Source: Pseudomonas sp. PDM05
GTDB lineage: Bacteria; Pseudomonadota; Gammaproteobacteria; Pseudomonadales; Pseudomonadaceae
Direction of reading: 5' to 3'
Assembly: GCF_014851685.1 (NCBI RefSeq)
Contig: NZ_JACVAC010000002.1
Coordinates: 434,001 to 498,000 of the forward strand
Length of the DNA: 64,000 bases
The notes beneath the pieces were generated by a model that searched no databases, had not been told where the DNA came from, and saw only the letters and a list, made by a program, of their open reading frames with translations. Below, piece by piece: positions 1 to 8,089 of the stretch. Position 1 is the first letter of the stretch. The number at the start of each line of letters is the position of its first letter. The position numbers and the translations under genes are program-made.

Positions 1-35
1 TGGCCTGCCACTACGCGGAGCAATTCGTGGCGTGA
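1..35 (+). CDS. 3' end of an unidentified gene (partial)
   Basis: One frame reads A-C-H-Y-A-E-Q-F-V-A and then a TGA at 33-35. A plus-strand terminator at 93-140 lies just downstream, which fits a gene entering from the left edge. Ten residues are too few to identify a product, and the reading frame could be chance. Confidence 0.4.
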   Translation, partial: ACHYAEQFVA

Positions 36-44
36 GATCGCAAC

Positions 45-77
45 AAAAATGCCCTGGGCTGATTAAGCCCAGGGCAT
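45..77 (-). terminator. Intrinsic terminator, minus strand
   Basis: ATGCCCTGGGCT and its complement AGCCCAGGGCAT form a perfect 12-bp stem around a 5-nt loop. The A run at 45-48 becomes a U run for leftward transcription. It would end transcripts of the two small secreted-protein genes to the right. Confidence 0.75.
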
Positions 78-92
78 GACAGGAGTTCTACC

Positions 93-140
93 GCCCCACC
101 CGTCGGATTGCGCATCAGTCCGGCAGGTGGGGCTTTTTTT
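93..140 (+). terminator. Intrinsic terminator, plus strand
   Basis: GCCCCACC at 93-100 pairs with GGTGGGGC at 126-133, followed by seven T residues. The 25-nt loop is long. It probably ends the gene that enters from the left edge. Confidence 0.65.
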
Positions 141-149
141 CGTCTCGAC

Positions 150-395
150 TCAGGTATCGCTGTCGCCTTCGCTGTCATCGTCATCCGGTGGGGCTTGTTG
201 GTCGTCATCATCCTCGGAGCCGCCTTGGCCTTTGTCACCGGCTTCCGACTCGCTCTGGGCCAGCTGCAAGTGCTTCGCCGCCACAAACCCGGGCGCCTGG
301 CTTTGCACCGCGGTATTGGCCCATGCGGTGGTGGTACCCAGCGTTAACAGCACCAGCACTTTCAGCAGCAGCACTAAACGTTGAAAGGTAGTCAT
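150..395 (-). CDS. Small secreted protein with acidic C-terminus, unknown function
   Basis: The product is 81 residues. A hydrophobic N-terminal segment with an A-W-A site near residue 26 looks like a Sec signal peptide. The mature part is short and polar and ends in a run of Asp/Glu (D-D-D-D-S-E-G-D-S-D-T). I chose the ATG at 395 because a GGAAA element precedes it; a longer in-frame version from 440 would bury the signal peptide. No known domain is visible. The next gene upstream on the same strand also encodes 81 residues with a signal peptide and an acidic tail ending in D-T, so the two may be diverged tandem copies. The function is unknown. Confidence 0.6.
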   Translation of the reverse strand: MTTFQRLVLLLKVLVLLTLGTTTAWANTAVQSQAPGFVAAKHLQLAQSESEAGDKGQGGSEDDDDQQAPPDDDDSEGDSDT

Positions 396-492
396 GGTCG
401 ATTTCCGTCCAGTCAGTGAGTCACGTGCGCCAGCGTTCAACTGGCGCTGTGATTCAAGCTAGTTGCGATCCGAGGTTTACGCCAATCGCCTG

Positions 493-738
493 TCAGGTAT
501 CGCCGTCATCGTAGGTTTCGCTGTCTTCCCCTTCGTTATAGGGGTTTTCGGCGTCTTCCTTGGGCGCGGGCTGGGCCTGGGGCTGCCAGCTGCCGGAGTT
601 GACCTCTTGTTGCTTGCGCTTGGTGACGGGGCCGGTGTCTTTCCACTGGGGCGTTCCGGCGTCGGCCTGGGCGTGTGCGGTGGGTAGCGCCAGGCCGGCG
701 AGCAATATCAGAGGGATGGCGTGTTTAACACTAGGCAC
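493..738 (-). CDS. Small secreted protein with acidic C-terminus, unknown function
   Basis: The product is 81 residues. It has a signal peptide (hydrophobic I-P-L-I-L-L-A-G-L-A-L-P, then A-H-A-Q near residue 24) and a hydrophilic, Pro/Gln-rich mature part ending in E-D-S-E-T-Y-D-D-G-D-T. The start is the GTG at 738: a GAAGGTGA ribosome site lies about five bases upstream, and the longer open frame to 912 would run into the REP element. It pairs with the gene at 150-395, which has the same length and architecture. No enzymatic motif is seen, and a periplasmic location is inferred only from the signal peptide. Confidence 0.6.
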   Translation of the reverse strand: MPSVKHAIPLILLAGLALPTAHAQADAGTPQWKDTGPVTKRKQQEVNSGSWQPQAQPAPKEDAENPYNEGEDSETYDDGDT

Positions 739-821
739 AGGGGTCACCTTCTCAATCGTTGGGTAGAAACTAGACCCGATGTACGGTTCTCGCCAATCCC
801 AAGCCTTGTGAAGATCAAAAC

Positions 822-911
822 TGTGGGAGCGGGCTTGCTCGCGAAGACGGTGGATCAGCCAGCATATTCTGTGAATGGCACACCGCATTCGCGAGCAAGC
901 CCGCTCCCACA
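822..911. repeat. REP pair (inverted)
   Basis: A 24-nt unit starting TGTGGGAGCGGGCTTGC occurs at 822-845 and inverted at 888-911, so the region can fold into a long hairpin. This is the common fluorescens-group Pseudomonas REP arrangement, here between a small-protein gene and the prfC terminator. Confidence 0.9.
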
Positions 912-947
912 CAAGCCCATTCCCACCGTTGGTTTTGTGTGGGCATG

Positions 948-985
948 AAAAAGGGTGAAGCCATCACAGCTTCACCCTTTTTTTA
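948..985 (-). terminator. prfC terminator (bidirectional form)
   Basis: AAAGGGTGAAGC pairs with GCTTCACCCTTT around an 8-nt loop, with an A run on the left and seven T residues on the right. It lies 12 bases past the prfC stop and could work in both directions. Confidence 0.85.
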
Positions 986-996
986 CCGCTCAGCCC

Positions 997-2580
997 TTAA
1001 TGGTGCTCGCGCGTCGCCCTGAATTTCACATCCGGCCAGCGCTCTTCCATCAGCGCCAGGTTGACCCGGGTCGGGGCCAGGTAGGTCAGGTGCCCACCGC
1101 CGTCCACCGCGAGGTTTTCCACGGCCTTGTTGGAGAACTCTTCCAACTTCTTCTTATCGCTGCAATCGATCCAGCGCGCGGAGTACACGGTGATCGGCTC
1201 ATACGAGCACTCAACCTTGTATTCCTCTTTCAAGCGGCTGGCCACTACATCGAACTGCAGCACACCGACGGCGCCAAGGATGATGTCGTTGCTGCGCTCC
1301 GGGAAGAACACCTGGGTGGCGCCCTCTTCCGCGAGCTGCTGCAGGCCCTGGCGCAGTTGCTTGGATTTGAGCGGGTCGCGCAGGCGTACGCGACGGAACA
1401 GTTCCGGGGCGAAGTGCGGGATACCGGTGAAGCCCAGCGCTTCGCCTTCGGTGAAGGTGTCGCCGATCTGGATGGTGCCGTGGTTGTGCAGGCCGATGAT
1501 GTCGCCGGCGTAGGCTTCTTCGAGCTGTTCACGCTCGGAGGAGAAGAACGTCAGGGCGTCGCCGATGCGCACGTCCTTGCCGGTACGCACGTGGCGCATT
1601 TTCATGCCTTTTTCGTATTTGCCGGAGCAGATGCGCATAAAGGCGATGCGGTCGCGGTGCTTGGGGTCCATGTTCGCCTGGATCTTGAACACAAAGCCGG
1701 TGAACTTCTCTTCCACAGGCTCCACGGTGCGCTCGTTGGCCACACGGGCCAACGGCTTCGGTGCCCAGTCGACGACCGCGTCGAGTACGTGGTCGACACC
1801 GAAGTTGCCCAGGGCCGTACCGAAGAACACCGGGGTCAGCTGGCCGTCGAGGAATTCCTGCTGGTTGAACTCGTGGCAAGCGCCCTGCACCAGCTCCAAC
1901 TGGTCGACAAAACGGTCGTACTCGTCACCCAGATGGGCGCGGGCTTCGTCCGAGTCGAGTTTCTCGATGATCTTGGTTTCGGTGCGCTCGTGACCGTGGC
2001 CGGCGGTGTAGACAATGATGTAGTCGTCGGCCAGGTGGTACACACCCTTGAAGTCGCGGTAGCAGCCAATCGGCCAGGTGATCGGCGCGGCCTTGATCTT
2101 CAGGACGGCTTCGATTTCATCCAACAGCTCGATCGGGTCGCGGATGTCGCGGTCGAGTTTGTTGATGAAGCTCACGATCGGCGTGTCACGCAGACGGCAC
2201 ACGTCCATCAGTGCGATGGTGCGCGGCTCGACGCCTTTACCGCCGTCGAGGACCATCAGCGCCGAGTCCACGGCGGTCAGGGTGCGGTAGGTGTCTTCGG
2301 AGAAGTCTTCGTGGCCCGGGGTGTCGAGCAGGTTGACCATGTGCTCGCGATACGGGAACTGCATGACCGACGTGGTAATGGAAATACCCCGTTGTTTTTC
2401 CATTTCCATCCAGTCGGAGGTGGCATGGCGGTCGGATTTGCGGGATTTCACCGTGCCGGCCACCGCGATTGCCTTGCCCATCAGCAAGAGCTTCTCGGTG
2501 ATGGTGGTTTTACCGGCATCGGGGTGGGAAATAATGGCGAAAGTGCGGCGTTTCGCGACTTCGGCGGCCTGGTGGGTCAT
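997..2580 (-). CDS. prfC: Peptide chain release factor 3 (RF3)
   Basis: This translational GTPase recycles release factors RF1 and RF2 from the ribosome after peptide release. The product is 527 residues, the usual family length. The GTPase domain begins at once: P-loop S-H-P-D-A-G-K-T-T at residues 18-26, then D-T-P-G-H and N-K-L-D. The C-terminal half has the EF-G-like barrel and RF3 domains. I chose the ATG at 2580 (M-T-H-Q-A-A-E-V) because family members start there; the open frame extends 23 residues further without support. A TATACT sequence at 2619-2624 on the same strand is a plausible -10 box. It is divergent from the osmoprotectant operon. Confidence 0.97.
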   Translation of the reverse strand: MTHQAAEVAKRRTFAIISHPDAGKTTITEKLLLMGKAIAVAGTVKSRKSDRHATSDWMEMEKQRGISITTSVMQFPYREHMVNLLDTPGHEDFSEDTYRTLTAVDSALMVLDGGKGVEPRTIALMDVCRLRDTPIVSFINKLDRDIRDPIELLDEIEAVLKIKAAPITWPIGCYRDFKGVYHLADDYIIVYTAGHGHERTETKIIEKLDSDEARAHLGDEYDRFVDQLELVQGACHEFNQQEFLDGQLTPVFFGTALGNFGVDHVLDAVVDWAPKPLARVANERTVEPVEEKFTGFVFKIQANMDPKHRDRIAFMRICSGKYEKGMKMRHVRTGKDVRIGDALTFFSSEREQLEEAYAGDIIGLHNHGTIQIGDTFTEGEALGFTGIPHFAPELFRRVRLRDPLKSKQLRQGLQQLAEEGATQVFFPERSNDIILGAVGVLQFDVVASRLKEEYKVECSYEPITVYSARWIDCSDKKKLEEFSNKAVENLAVDGGGHLTYLAPTRVNLALMEERWPDVKFRATREHH

Positions 2581-2911
2581 GGGAAATCGCCTGGCAGGTG
2601 AGTCAAAAAAGGGCGGCGAGTATAGCGCAAACCCCAGCCACCGGACCACCGTTCACCCGATTGGGGGTGGCTAAATGCTGCCAAGTATGGAACCTTTTAA
2701 AAGGTCGAGACGTCCACTCCCCTGCTACCGCACTCGGAACAGGGGCTGATAAATCAGCAAGTTAGCCTGACGAGGCTGCGCTCATGGCTCGGATTGATAC
2801 CGCGTTGCCGGTATAGACGAGCTGCTTTTCGCGACCACATTCGCCGACAGCCAGGAATGGCATGCCACGAAGGAATGTGCTCGCCGACAGAAGAAAAAAA
2901 GGAGTCCGCCT
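2581..2911. promoter_or_regulatory. Divergent intergenic region prfC / osmoprotectant operon
   Basis: These 331 bases contain no convincing gene. For prfC there is a TATACT -10-like box at 2619-2624 (minus strand). Towards the transporter there is a GCTGA/TCAGC hairpin at 2742-2755. A nested structure follows just before the first gene: CACATTC (2836-2842) pairs with GAATGTG (2873-2879) around the palindrome TGGCATGCCA. The osmoprotectant operon is presumably osmotically regulated, but no specific operator could be recognised. Confidence 0.5.
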
Positions 2912-3628
2912 GTGGCTATTCGCTATGGCAAAGGGCTGATAGGAGGTGCGGTTGTCGTCGCGCTCCTGGCCCTGCTGGTCCACTGGATCGGCATCAACAC
3001 GATCGAACTGTACCGCGACGATTTGTTGTTTTACCTGCAAGCACACCTGATCCTCGTTCTAGTCTCCATGCTGGCCGCCCTTGTTGTGGGCATCCCCGCC
3101 GGCATCCTGCTCAGCCGACCGAACATGGTCGGGCGCGCAGAACGCTTCATGCAGATCTTCAACATCGGCAACACCGTCCCGCCCCTGGCCGTCCTGGCGA
3201 TCGCCCTCGGCGTCCTCGGTATCGGCAGCGGCCCGGCGATCTTCGCGCTGTTCCTCGCCTCCCTCCTGCCCATCGTGCGCAACACCTACGAAGGCCTGAA
3301 AAACGTCCAGGGTTCCCTGAAAGAAGCTGCCACGGGCATCGGCATGACCCCGCGCCAGGTGCTGTTTCGCGTGGAGTTGCCCAACGCCGTGTCCATCATC
3401 ATCGGCGGCGTGCGCGTGGCCCTGGCGATCAACGTCGGTACCGCACCGCTGGCGTTCCTGATTGGCGCCAACAGCCTGGGCAGCCTGATCTTCCCTGGCA
3501 TCGCCCTGAACAATCAGCCGCAATTGCTGCTTGGCGCCGCGTGCACCGCGTTGCTGGCATTGCTGCTTGACGGTCTGGTGACCATGGCCAGCCGCCTCTG
3601 GCTGGAACGCGGTTTGCGTCCGTCTTAA
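2912..3628 (+). CDS. Osmoprotectant ABC transporter, permease 1
   Basis: This is an inner-membrane permease of a quaternary-amine (glycine betaine/choline/carnitine type) importer. The 238 residues carry an N-terminal hydrophobic anchor, then a binding-protein-dependent permease domain. The coupling-loop sequence E-A-A-T-G-I-G-M-T near residue 140 matches E-A-A-K-G-I-G-M-T in the second permease of the operon. The start is a GTG at 2912 with an AAAGGAG site 8 bases upstream. It is first of four closely spaced genes: permease, binding protein, permease, ATPase. From memory the same gene set sits next to prfC in P. putida. The exact substrate cannot be read from the sequence. Confidence 0.9.
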   Translation: MAIRYGKGLIGGAVVVALLALLVHWIGINTIELYRDDLLFYLQAHLILVLVSMLAALVVGIPAGILLSRPNMVGRAERFMQIFNIGNTVPPLAVLAIALGVLGIGSGPAIFALFLASLLPIVRNTYEGLKNVQGSLKEAATGIGMTPRQVLFRVELPNAVSIIIGGVRVALAINVGTAPLAFLIGANSLGSLIFPGIALNNQPQLLLGAACTALLALLLDGLVTMASRLWLERGLRPS

Positions 3629-3648
3629 GGCTTGGCAAAGGAATCGAC

Positions 3649-4542
3649 ATGAAAAAACTTAGCTTGATATTAGGCTGCGTCCTGCTGCTCGCCGGCATTG
3701 CGCAAGCCGCTGAAAAACCGGTCATCCGCATCGGCGCCCGGGTGTTCACCGAACAGACCCTGCTTGCCGAAATCACCTCCCAGTACCTGCGCACCAAGGG
3801 TTACGACACCCGCGTGACCGGCGGCCTGGGCAGCAACCTGGCGCGCAGTGCCCAGGAAAGCGGGCAACTGGACCTGATCTGGGAATACACCGGCGTGTCG
3901 CTGGTGGCCTACAACCACGTGGACGAGAAGCTCGACAGCGAACAGTCCTACGCCCGAGTGAAAGAGCTCGACGCGAAAAAAGGCCTGGTCTGGCTCTCCC
4001 CATCGCGCTTCAGCAACACCTACGCCCTGGCACTGCCAGAAAAAGTGGCCGCCGAGCATCCCGAGATCAACAGCATCAGCGACCTCACCCAAGCCGTGGC
4101 GGCCGACGACCAGGCCCATCGCCTGGTGGCCCTGGACACCGAGTTCGCCAACCGCTCCGACGGCCTGGCCGGCATGGTCAAGCTGTACGACATGAACCTG
4201 ACCCGCAAGAACACCCGGCAAATGGACGCCGGCCTGGTCTACACCGCGCTGCGTAACGGCCAGGTGTTTGCCGGTTTGGTCTACACCACCGACGGTCGCC
4301 TCAACGCGTTCAAATTGAAGCTGCTGGAGGACGACAAGCACTACTTCCCGGACTACACCGCAGCGCCCGTGGTACGTCAGGTTTATCTCGACGCCCACCC
4401 GCAACTGGCCGCCGACCTCAAACCGCTCGCTGCACTGTTCGACGATGAAACCATGCGCCAGTTGAATGCGCGGGTCGATGTCGACCACGAAAGCCCGTCC
4501 ACTGTTGCCGCCGATTTCCTGCGCCAGCATCCGCTCAACTAA
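3649..4542 (+). CDS. Osmoprotectant ABC transporter, substrate-binding protein
   Basis: This is a periplasmic binding protein of the OpuAC/OsmF family (297 residues). A signal peptide covers residues 1-20 (cleavage after A-Q-A). The mature protein begins V-I-R-I-G-A-R-V-F-T-E-Q, the family opening, followed by G-L-G-S-N-L and D-L-I-W-E-Y-T-G-V around residues 60-85, typical of quaternary ammonium binding folds. It lacks a lipobox cysteine, so it should be free in the periplasm. It lies 20 bases after permease 1 and 12 bases before permease 2, and so is co-transcribed with them. Betaine, choline or carnitine are likely ligands by family. Confidence 0.92.
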   Translation: MKKLSLILGCVLLLAGIAQAAEKPVIRIGARVFTEQTLLAEITSQYLRTKGYDTRVTGGLGSNLARSAQESGQLDLIWEYTGVSLVAYNHVDEKLDSEQSYARVKELDAKKGLVWLSPSRFSNTYALALPEKVAAEHPEINSISDLTQAVAADDQAHRLVALDTEFANRSDGLAGMVKLYDMNLTRKNTRQMDAGLVYTALRNGQVFAGLVYTTDGRLNAFKLKLLEDDKHYFPDYTAAPVVRQVYLDAHPQLAADLKPLAALFDDETMRQLNARVDVDHESPSTVAADFLRQHPLN

Positions 4543-4554
4543 AGAGGAGAAGAC

Positions 4555-5208
4555 ATGGAATTCCTGAACGCCTTTTCCCATCTTGATTGGGCCCAAGTCC
4601 TGCATCTGACCTGGCAGCACATCACCCTGGTCGGCGTCGCCGTGATCCTCGCGATCCTGATCGGTGTGCCCCTGGGCATCCTGATGACGCGCTTTCCGAG
4701 CCTCGCAGGCCCCTTGCAAGCCAGCGCCACGGTGCTGCTGACCGTGCCGTCCATCGCCCTGTTCGGCCTGCTGCTGCCGTTCTACTCCAAATTCGGCCAG
4801 GGCCTGGGGCCAATGCCGGCGATCACCGCCGTGTTCCTCTATTCCCTGCTGCCGATCATGCGTAACACCTACCTGGCCCTGACGGGCGTGGAACCGGGCA
4901 TTCGCGAGGCCGCCAAAGGCATCGGCATGACCTTCGGCCAGCGCCTGCGCATGGTCGAGTTGCCCATTGCCGTGCCGGTGATCCTCGCCGGTGTGCGCAC
5001 CGCCGTGGTGATGAACATCGGTGTCATGACCATCGCCGCCACCATCGGCGCCGGTGGCCTGGGTGTACTTATTCTGGCTTCCATCAGCCGCAGCGACATG
5101 TCGATGCTGATCGTCGGCGCCGTGCTGGTCAGTCTCCTGGCCATCTTCGCCGACCTGCTTCTGCAATGGCTGCAACGCTCGCTGACTCCAAAAGGATTGC
5201 TCAAATGA
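4555..5208 (+). CDS. Osmoprotectant ABC transporter, permease 2
   Basis: This second permease of the importer has 217 residues, the core length for the family, with about five hydrophobic segments. The E-A-A-K-G-I-G-M-T coupling motif is near residue 120 and I-G-A-G-G-L-G-V-L near residue 165. A strong AAAGAGGAG site precedes the ATG. The stop overlaps the ATG of the ATPase gene (ATGA), so the two are translationally coupled. It probably pairs with permease 1 as a heterodimer. Confidence 0.92.
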   Translation: MEFLNAFSHLDWAQVLHLTWQHITLVGVAVILAILIGVPLGILMTRFPSLAGPLQASATVLLTVPSIALFGLLLPFYSKFGQGLGPMPAITAVFLYSLLPIMRNTYLALTGVEPGIREAAKGIGMTFGQRLRMVELPIAVPVILAGVRTAVVMNIGVMTIAATIGAGGLGVLILASISRSDMSMLIVGAVLVSLLAIFADLLLQWLQRSLTPKGLLK

Positions 5209-6362
5209 TCGAACTTCAAAACCTGTCCAAGACCTTCCAAAGCAACGGCAAGACTGTCACCGCCGTGAACGATGTAAGCCTGACCGTCAACGAAGGCGAA
5301 ATTTGCGTATTCCTCGGCCCCTCGGGTTGCGGCAAGAGCACCACGCTGAAAATGATCAACCGCCTGATCAAGCCGACCTCGGGCAAGATCCTGATCAACG
5401 GCGAAGACACCACCGACCTCGACGAAGTGACCCTGCGTCGCAACATCGGCTATGTGATCCAGCAGATCGGCCTGTTCCCCAACATGACCATCGAGGAAAA
5501 CATCGTGGTCGTGCCGAAACTGCTCGGCTGGGACAAACAGAAATGCCACGACCGCGCCCGCGAATTGATGAGCATGATCAAGCTGGAGCCCAAGCAGTAC
5601 CTGCACCGCTACCCGCGTGAACTGTCGGGCGGCCAGCAACAGCGGATCGGCGTGATCCGTGCGCTGGCGGCCGATGCGCCGTTGCTGTTGATGGATGAGC
5701 CGTTCGGCGCAGTCGACCCGATCAACCGCGAGATGATCCAGAACGAGTTTTTCGAGATGCAGCGCGCGCTGAACAAGACCGTGATCATGGTCAGCCACGA
5801 CATCGACGAAGCCATCAAGCTGGGCGACAAGATCGCCATCTTCCGCGCCGGCAAGCTGTTGCAGATCGACCACCCGGACACCCTGCTCGCCCACCCGGCC
5901 GACGAATTTGTCAGCAACTTCGTAGGCCAGGACAGCACTCTCAAGCGCCTGCTGCTGGTCAAAGCCGAGGACGCGGCGGACAACGCCCCGTCGGTGAGCC
6001 CGGAAACCCCAGTGGCCGACGCGCTGGAGCTGATGGACGAACACGACCGCCGCTACGTGGTGGTGACCTGTGCCGAGAACAAGGCACTGGGGTATGTACG
6101 ACGTCGCGACCTGCACCGCCAGAGCGGTACTTGCGGCCAATACCTGCGCGAGTTCAACGCCACGGCGGCGTATGACGAACATTTGCGCATCCTGTTGTCA
6201 CGCATGTACGAGTTCAATCGCTCGTGGTTGCCGGTGATGGATGCGGAGCGGGTGTTCCTTGGGGAAGTGACCCAGGAGTCGATTGCCGAGTACTTGAGTT
6301 CCGGTAAGTCCCGGGGTGGCAAGACCAGTATCGTTTCGCCTGCCGAAACCGCACTGGCTTGA
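5205..6362 (+). CDS. Osmoprotectant ABC transporter, ATPase with tandem CBS domains
   Basis: The 385-residue ATPase drives osmoprotectant import. It has Walker A G-P-S-G-C-G-K-S-T near residue 40, the Q loop, signature L-S-G-G-Q-Q-Q near residue 142, Walker B L-L-L-M-D-E-P, and a switch histidine in V-S-H-D-I-D-E. After about residue 250 two CBS-like segments follow (V-A-D-A-L-E-L-M-D-E and Y-D-E-H-L-R-I-L-L-S), the arrangement that senses ionic strength in OpuA/OpuC transporters. The start is the ATG at 5205 that overlaps the previous stop and has AAAGGA upstream. The last about 25 residues are a polar tail. Confidence 0.95.
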   Translation: MIELQNLSKTFQSNGKTVTAVNDVSLTVNEGEICVFLGPSGCGKSTTLKMINRLIKPTSGKILINGEDTTDLDEVTLRRNIGYVIQQIGLFPNMTIEENIVVVPKLLGWDKQKCHDRARELMSMIKLEPKQYLHRYPRELSGGQQQRIGVIRALAADAPLLLMDEPFGAVDPINREMIQNEFFEMQRALNKTVIMVSHDIDEAIKLGDKIAIFRAGKLLQIDHPDTLLAHPADEFVSNFVGQDSTLKRLLLVKAEDAADNAPSVSPETPVADALELMDEHDRRYVVVTCAENKALGYVRRRDLHRQSGTCGQYLREFNATAAYDEHLRILLSRMYEFNRSWLPVMDAERVFLGEVTQESIAEYLSSGKSRGGKTSIVSPAETALA

Positions 6363-6384
6363 CCTGACACCACTCGGTCAAAAC

Positions 6385-6489
6385 TGTGGGAGCGGGCTTG
6401 TGTGGGAGCGGGCTTGCTCGCGAAAGCGGCGTATCAGTCAAACATCTATCGACTGACAGTCCGCTTTCGCGAGCAAGCCCGCTCCCACA
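6385..6489. repeat. REP pair with a tandem partial copy
   Basis: The unit TGTGGGAGCGGGCTTG occurs twice in direct tandem (6385-6400 and 6401-6416); only the second continues into a full REP. The inverted partner ends at 6489. The spare 16-nt copy looks like a slippage or nested insertion scar. Confidence 0.9.
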
Positions 6490-6852
6490 TTGGATCTCTA
6501 TTGGGTCTGAAACACCCCAATTTGCCCCATCCGGGGAACATCATTCCGTCACACCTGTCGGTTACATAAGTAGCTGCACGGGTCCTCGCGACGAACGCGT
6601 GCAAAAACGCGACATTTTTAGTTGATCTCAAGCCCCTCACGCCCTAAAGTTCGCGCCGAACGTCCATGCTGGAAACGATCCATCCGGCTCAAGTACTGAC
6701 GACGAGACAGCAAGGCCAAGGGAAGCGGTAGATCCCATGGCCTTTTTGCTTTCGGCGACATGCCTTGGGAAGTAGGCGAACCAAAGTGGGGATACGGAGG
6801 ACGTTCATTTGCACCCATTGATCAATCTAGTTTGCCCTTAGGAGTTCCCAGC
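6490..6852 (+). promoter_or_regulatory. Long leader region of speC / possible small RNA
   Basis: These 363 bases hold no convincing gene. A possible promoter is TTGATC (6621-6626) and CTAAAG (6643-6648). It would yield a transcript of about 95 nt ending at the strong terminator at 6712-6747, so either a small RNA or an attenuated speC leader is possible. Between the terminator and speC lies a TTGATCAA palindrome (about 6820), and then the TTAGGAG ribosome site of speC. Confidence 0.45.
6712..6747 (+). terminator. Intrinsic terminator inside the speC leader
   Basis: AAGGCCA pairs with TGGCCTT; the stem continues with GGGA/TCCC after one A-A mismatch and is followed by five T residues in all (6743-6747). 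It sits about 105 bases before the speC start on the same strand, with no gene between it and the REP element. It must therefore end a short transcript: an attenuated leader or a small RNA. Confidence 0.75.
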
Positions 6853-8016
6853 ATGTCGATCCAGGTCGAAGATTATTTCGCGCGCGCCACATTTGACAAA
6901 ATGAAGGCGTTCGCCGACAAGCAAGAAACCCCGTTCGTGGTGATCGACACCGCAATGATCAGCCAGGCCTACGACGACCTGCGCGCCGGTTTCGAATTCG
7001 CCAAAGTCTATTACGCGGTCAAGGCCAACCCGGCCGTCGAAATCATCGACCTGCTCAAAGAGAAAGGTTCGAGCTTCGACATCGCCTCGATCTACGAGCT
7101 GGATAAAGTGATGGACCGTGGCGTCAGCGCCGACCGTATCAGCTACGGCAACACCATCAAGAAATCCAAGGACATCCGCTACTTCTACGAGAAGGGCGTG
7201 CGCCTGTTCTCCACCGACTCCGAAGCCGACCTGCGCAACATCGCCAAGGCCGCGCCGGGCTCGAAAGTGTATGTGCGTATCCTCACCGAAGGCTCGACCA
7301 CGGCTGACTGGCCTCTGTCGCGCAAATTCGGCTGCCAGACCGACATGGCCATGGACCTGCTGATCCTCGCCCGTGACCTGGGCCTGGTGCCTTACGGCAT
7401 CTCGTTCCACGTCGGCTCGCAACAGCGCGACATCAGCGTGTGGGACGCCGCGATCGCCAAGGTCAAAGTGATCTTCGAGCGCCTGAAAGAAGAAGACGGC
7501 ATTCACCTCAAGCTGATCAACATGGGCGGCGGCTTCCCGGCCAACTACATCACCCGCACCAACAGCCTGGAAACCTACGCCGAAGAAATCATCCGCTTCC
7601 TCAAGGAAGATTTCGGCGACGACCTGCCGGAAATCATCCTGGAGCCGGGCCGTTCGCTGATCGCCAACGCCGGTATCCTGGTCAGCGAAGTGGTCCTGGT
7701 TGCACGTAAATCCCGTACCGCCGTCGAGCGTTGGGTGTACACGGATGTGGGCAAGTTCTCCGGCCTGATCGAAACCATGGACGAAGCCATCAAGTTCCCG
7801 ATCTGGACCGAGAAGAAAGGCGAGATGGAAGAAGTGGTCATCGCCGGTCCTACCTGCGACAGCGCCGACATCATGTACGAAAACTACAAGTACGGCCTGC
7901 CGCTGAACCTGGCGATCGGTGATCGTTTGTACTGGTTGTCGACCGGTGCGTACACCACCAGCTACAGCGCGGTTGAGTTCAATGGCTTCCCGCCACTGAA
8001 ATCCTTCTACGTTTAA
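6853..8016 (+). CDS. speC: Ornithine decarboxylase (PLP, fold III)
   Basis: It converts ornithine to putrescine, the entry step of polyamine synthesis. The 387-residue alanine-racemase-fold enzyme has the PLP lysine in Y-Y-A-V-K-A-N-P (Lys57), H-V-G-S-Q near residue 200, a glycine-rich phosphate loop M-G-G-G-F-P near residue 225, E-P-G-R near residue 262, and the catalytic cysteine in G-P-T-C-D-S-A-D-I near residue 337. The start is the ATG at 6853 with a TTAGGAG site; an in-frame upstream ATG at 6760 would add 31 residues unlike the family. This is the eukaryotic-like short form found in Pseudomonas. Lysine as an alternative substrate cannot be excluded. Confidence 0.95.
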   Translation: MSIQVEDYFARATFDKMKAFADKQETPFVVIDTAMISQAYDDLRAGFEFAKVYYAVKANPAVEIIDLLKEKGSSFDIASIYELDKVMDRGVSADRISYGNTIKKSKDIRYFYEKGVRLFSTDSEADLRNIAKAAPGSKVYVRILTEGSTTADWPLSRKFGCQTDMAMDLLILARDLGLVPYGISFHVGSQQRDISVWDAAIAKVKVIFERLKEEDGIHLKLINMGGGFPANYITRTNSLETYAEEIIRFLKEDFGDDLPEIILEPGRSLIANAGILVSEVVLVARKSRTAVERWVYTDVGKFSGLIETMDEAIKFPIWTEKKGEMEEVVIAGPTCDSADIMYENYKYGLPLNLAIGDRLYWLSTGAYTTSYSAVEFNGFPPLKSFYV

Positions 8017-8049
8017 GAGCAGCGGTTAGTTTTTAGCCGCAAGCTGCAA

Positions 8050-8083
8050 GAAAAAAGCCCATGACGTGTCATGGGCTTTTTTG
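8050..8083 (+). terminator. speC terminator
   Basis: AAAAAAGCCCATGA pairs with TCATGGGCTTTTTT around a 4-nt loop. It has runs on both sides, so it can also end leftward transcription of the HicAB operon, whose last stop is at 8090. Confidence 0.9.
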
Positions 8084-8089
8084 TTTCCG

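Noticed and set aside
822..911. CRISPR-like repeat array
   Set aside because: The palindromic repeats occur as isolated inverted pairs in separate gaps, not as evenly spaced direct repeats with spacers.
955..2601. 548-residue plus-strand open frame opposite prfC
   Set aside because: It mirrors prfC exactly, has a low-complexity His/Val/Gly-rich composition and no family match; it is a GC-skew shadow.
3670..5175. 501-residue open frame opposite the osmoprotectant genes
   Set aside because: Very rich in His, Gln, Asp and Gly with no family resemblance; the plus-strand genes have ribosome sites and coupled stops and starts.
6760..6852. 31-residue N-terminal extension of SpeC
   Set aside because: No ribosome site at 6760, and family members start at M-S-I-Q; the TTAGGAG at about 6838 fits the later start.
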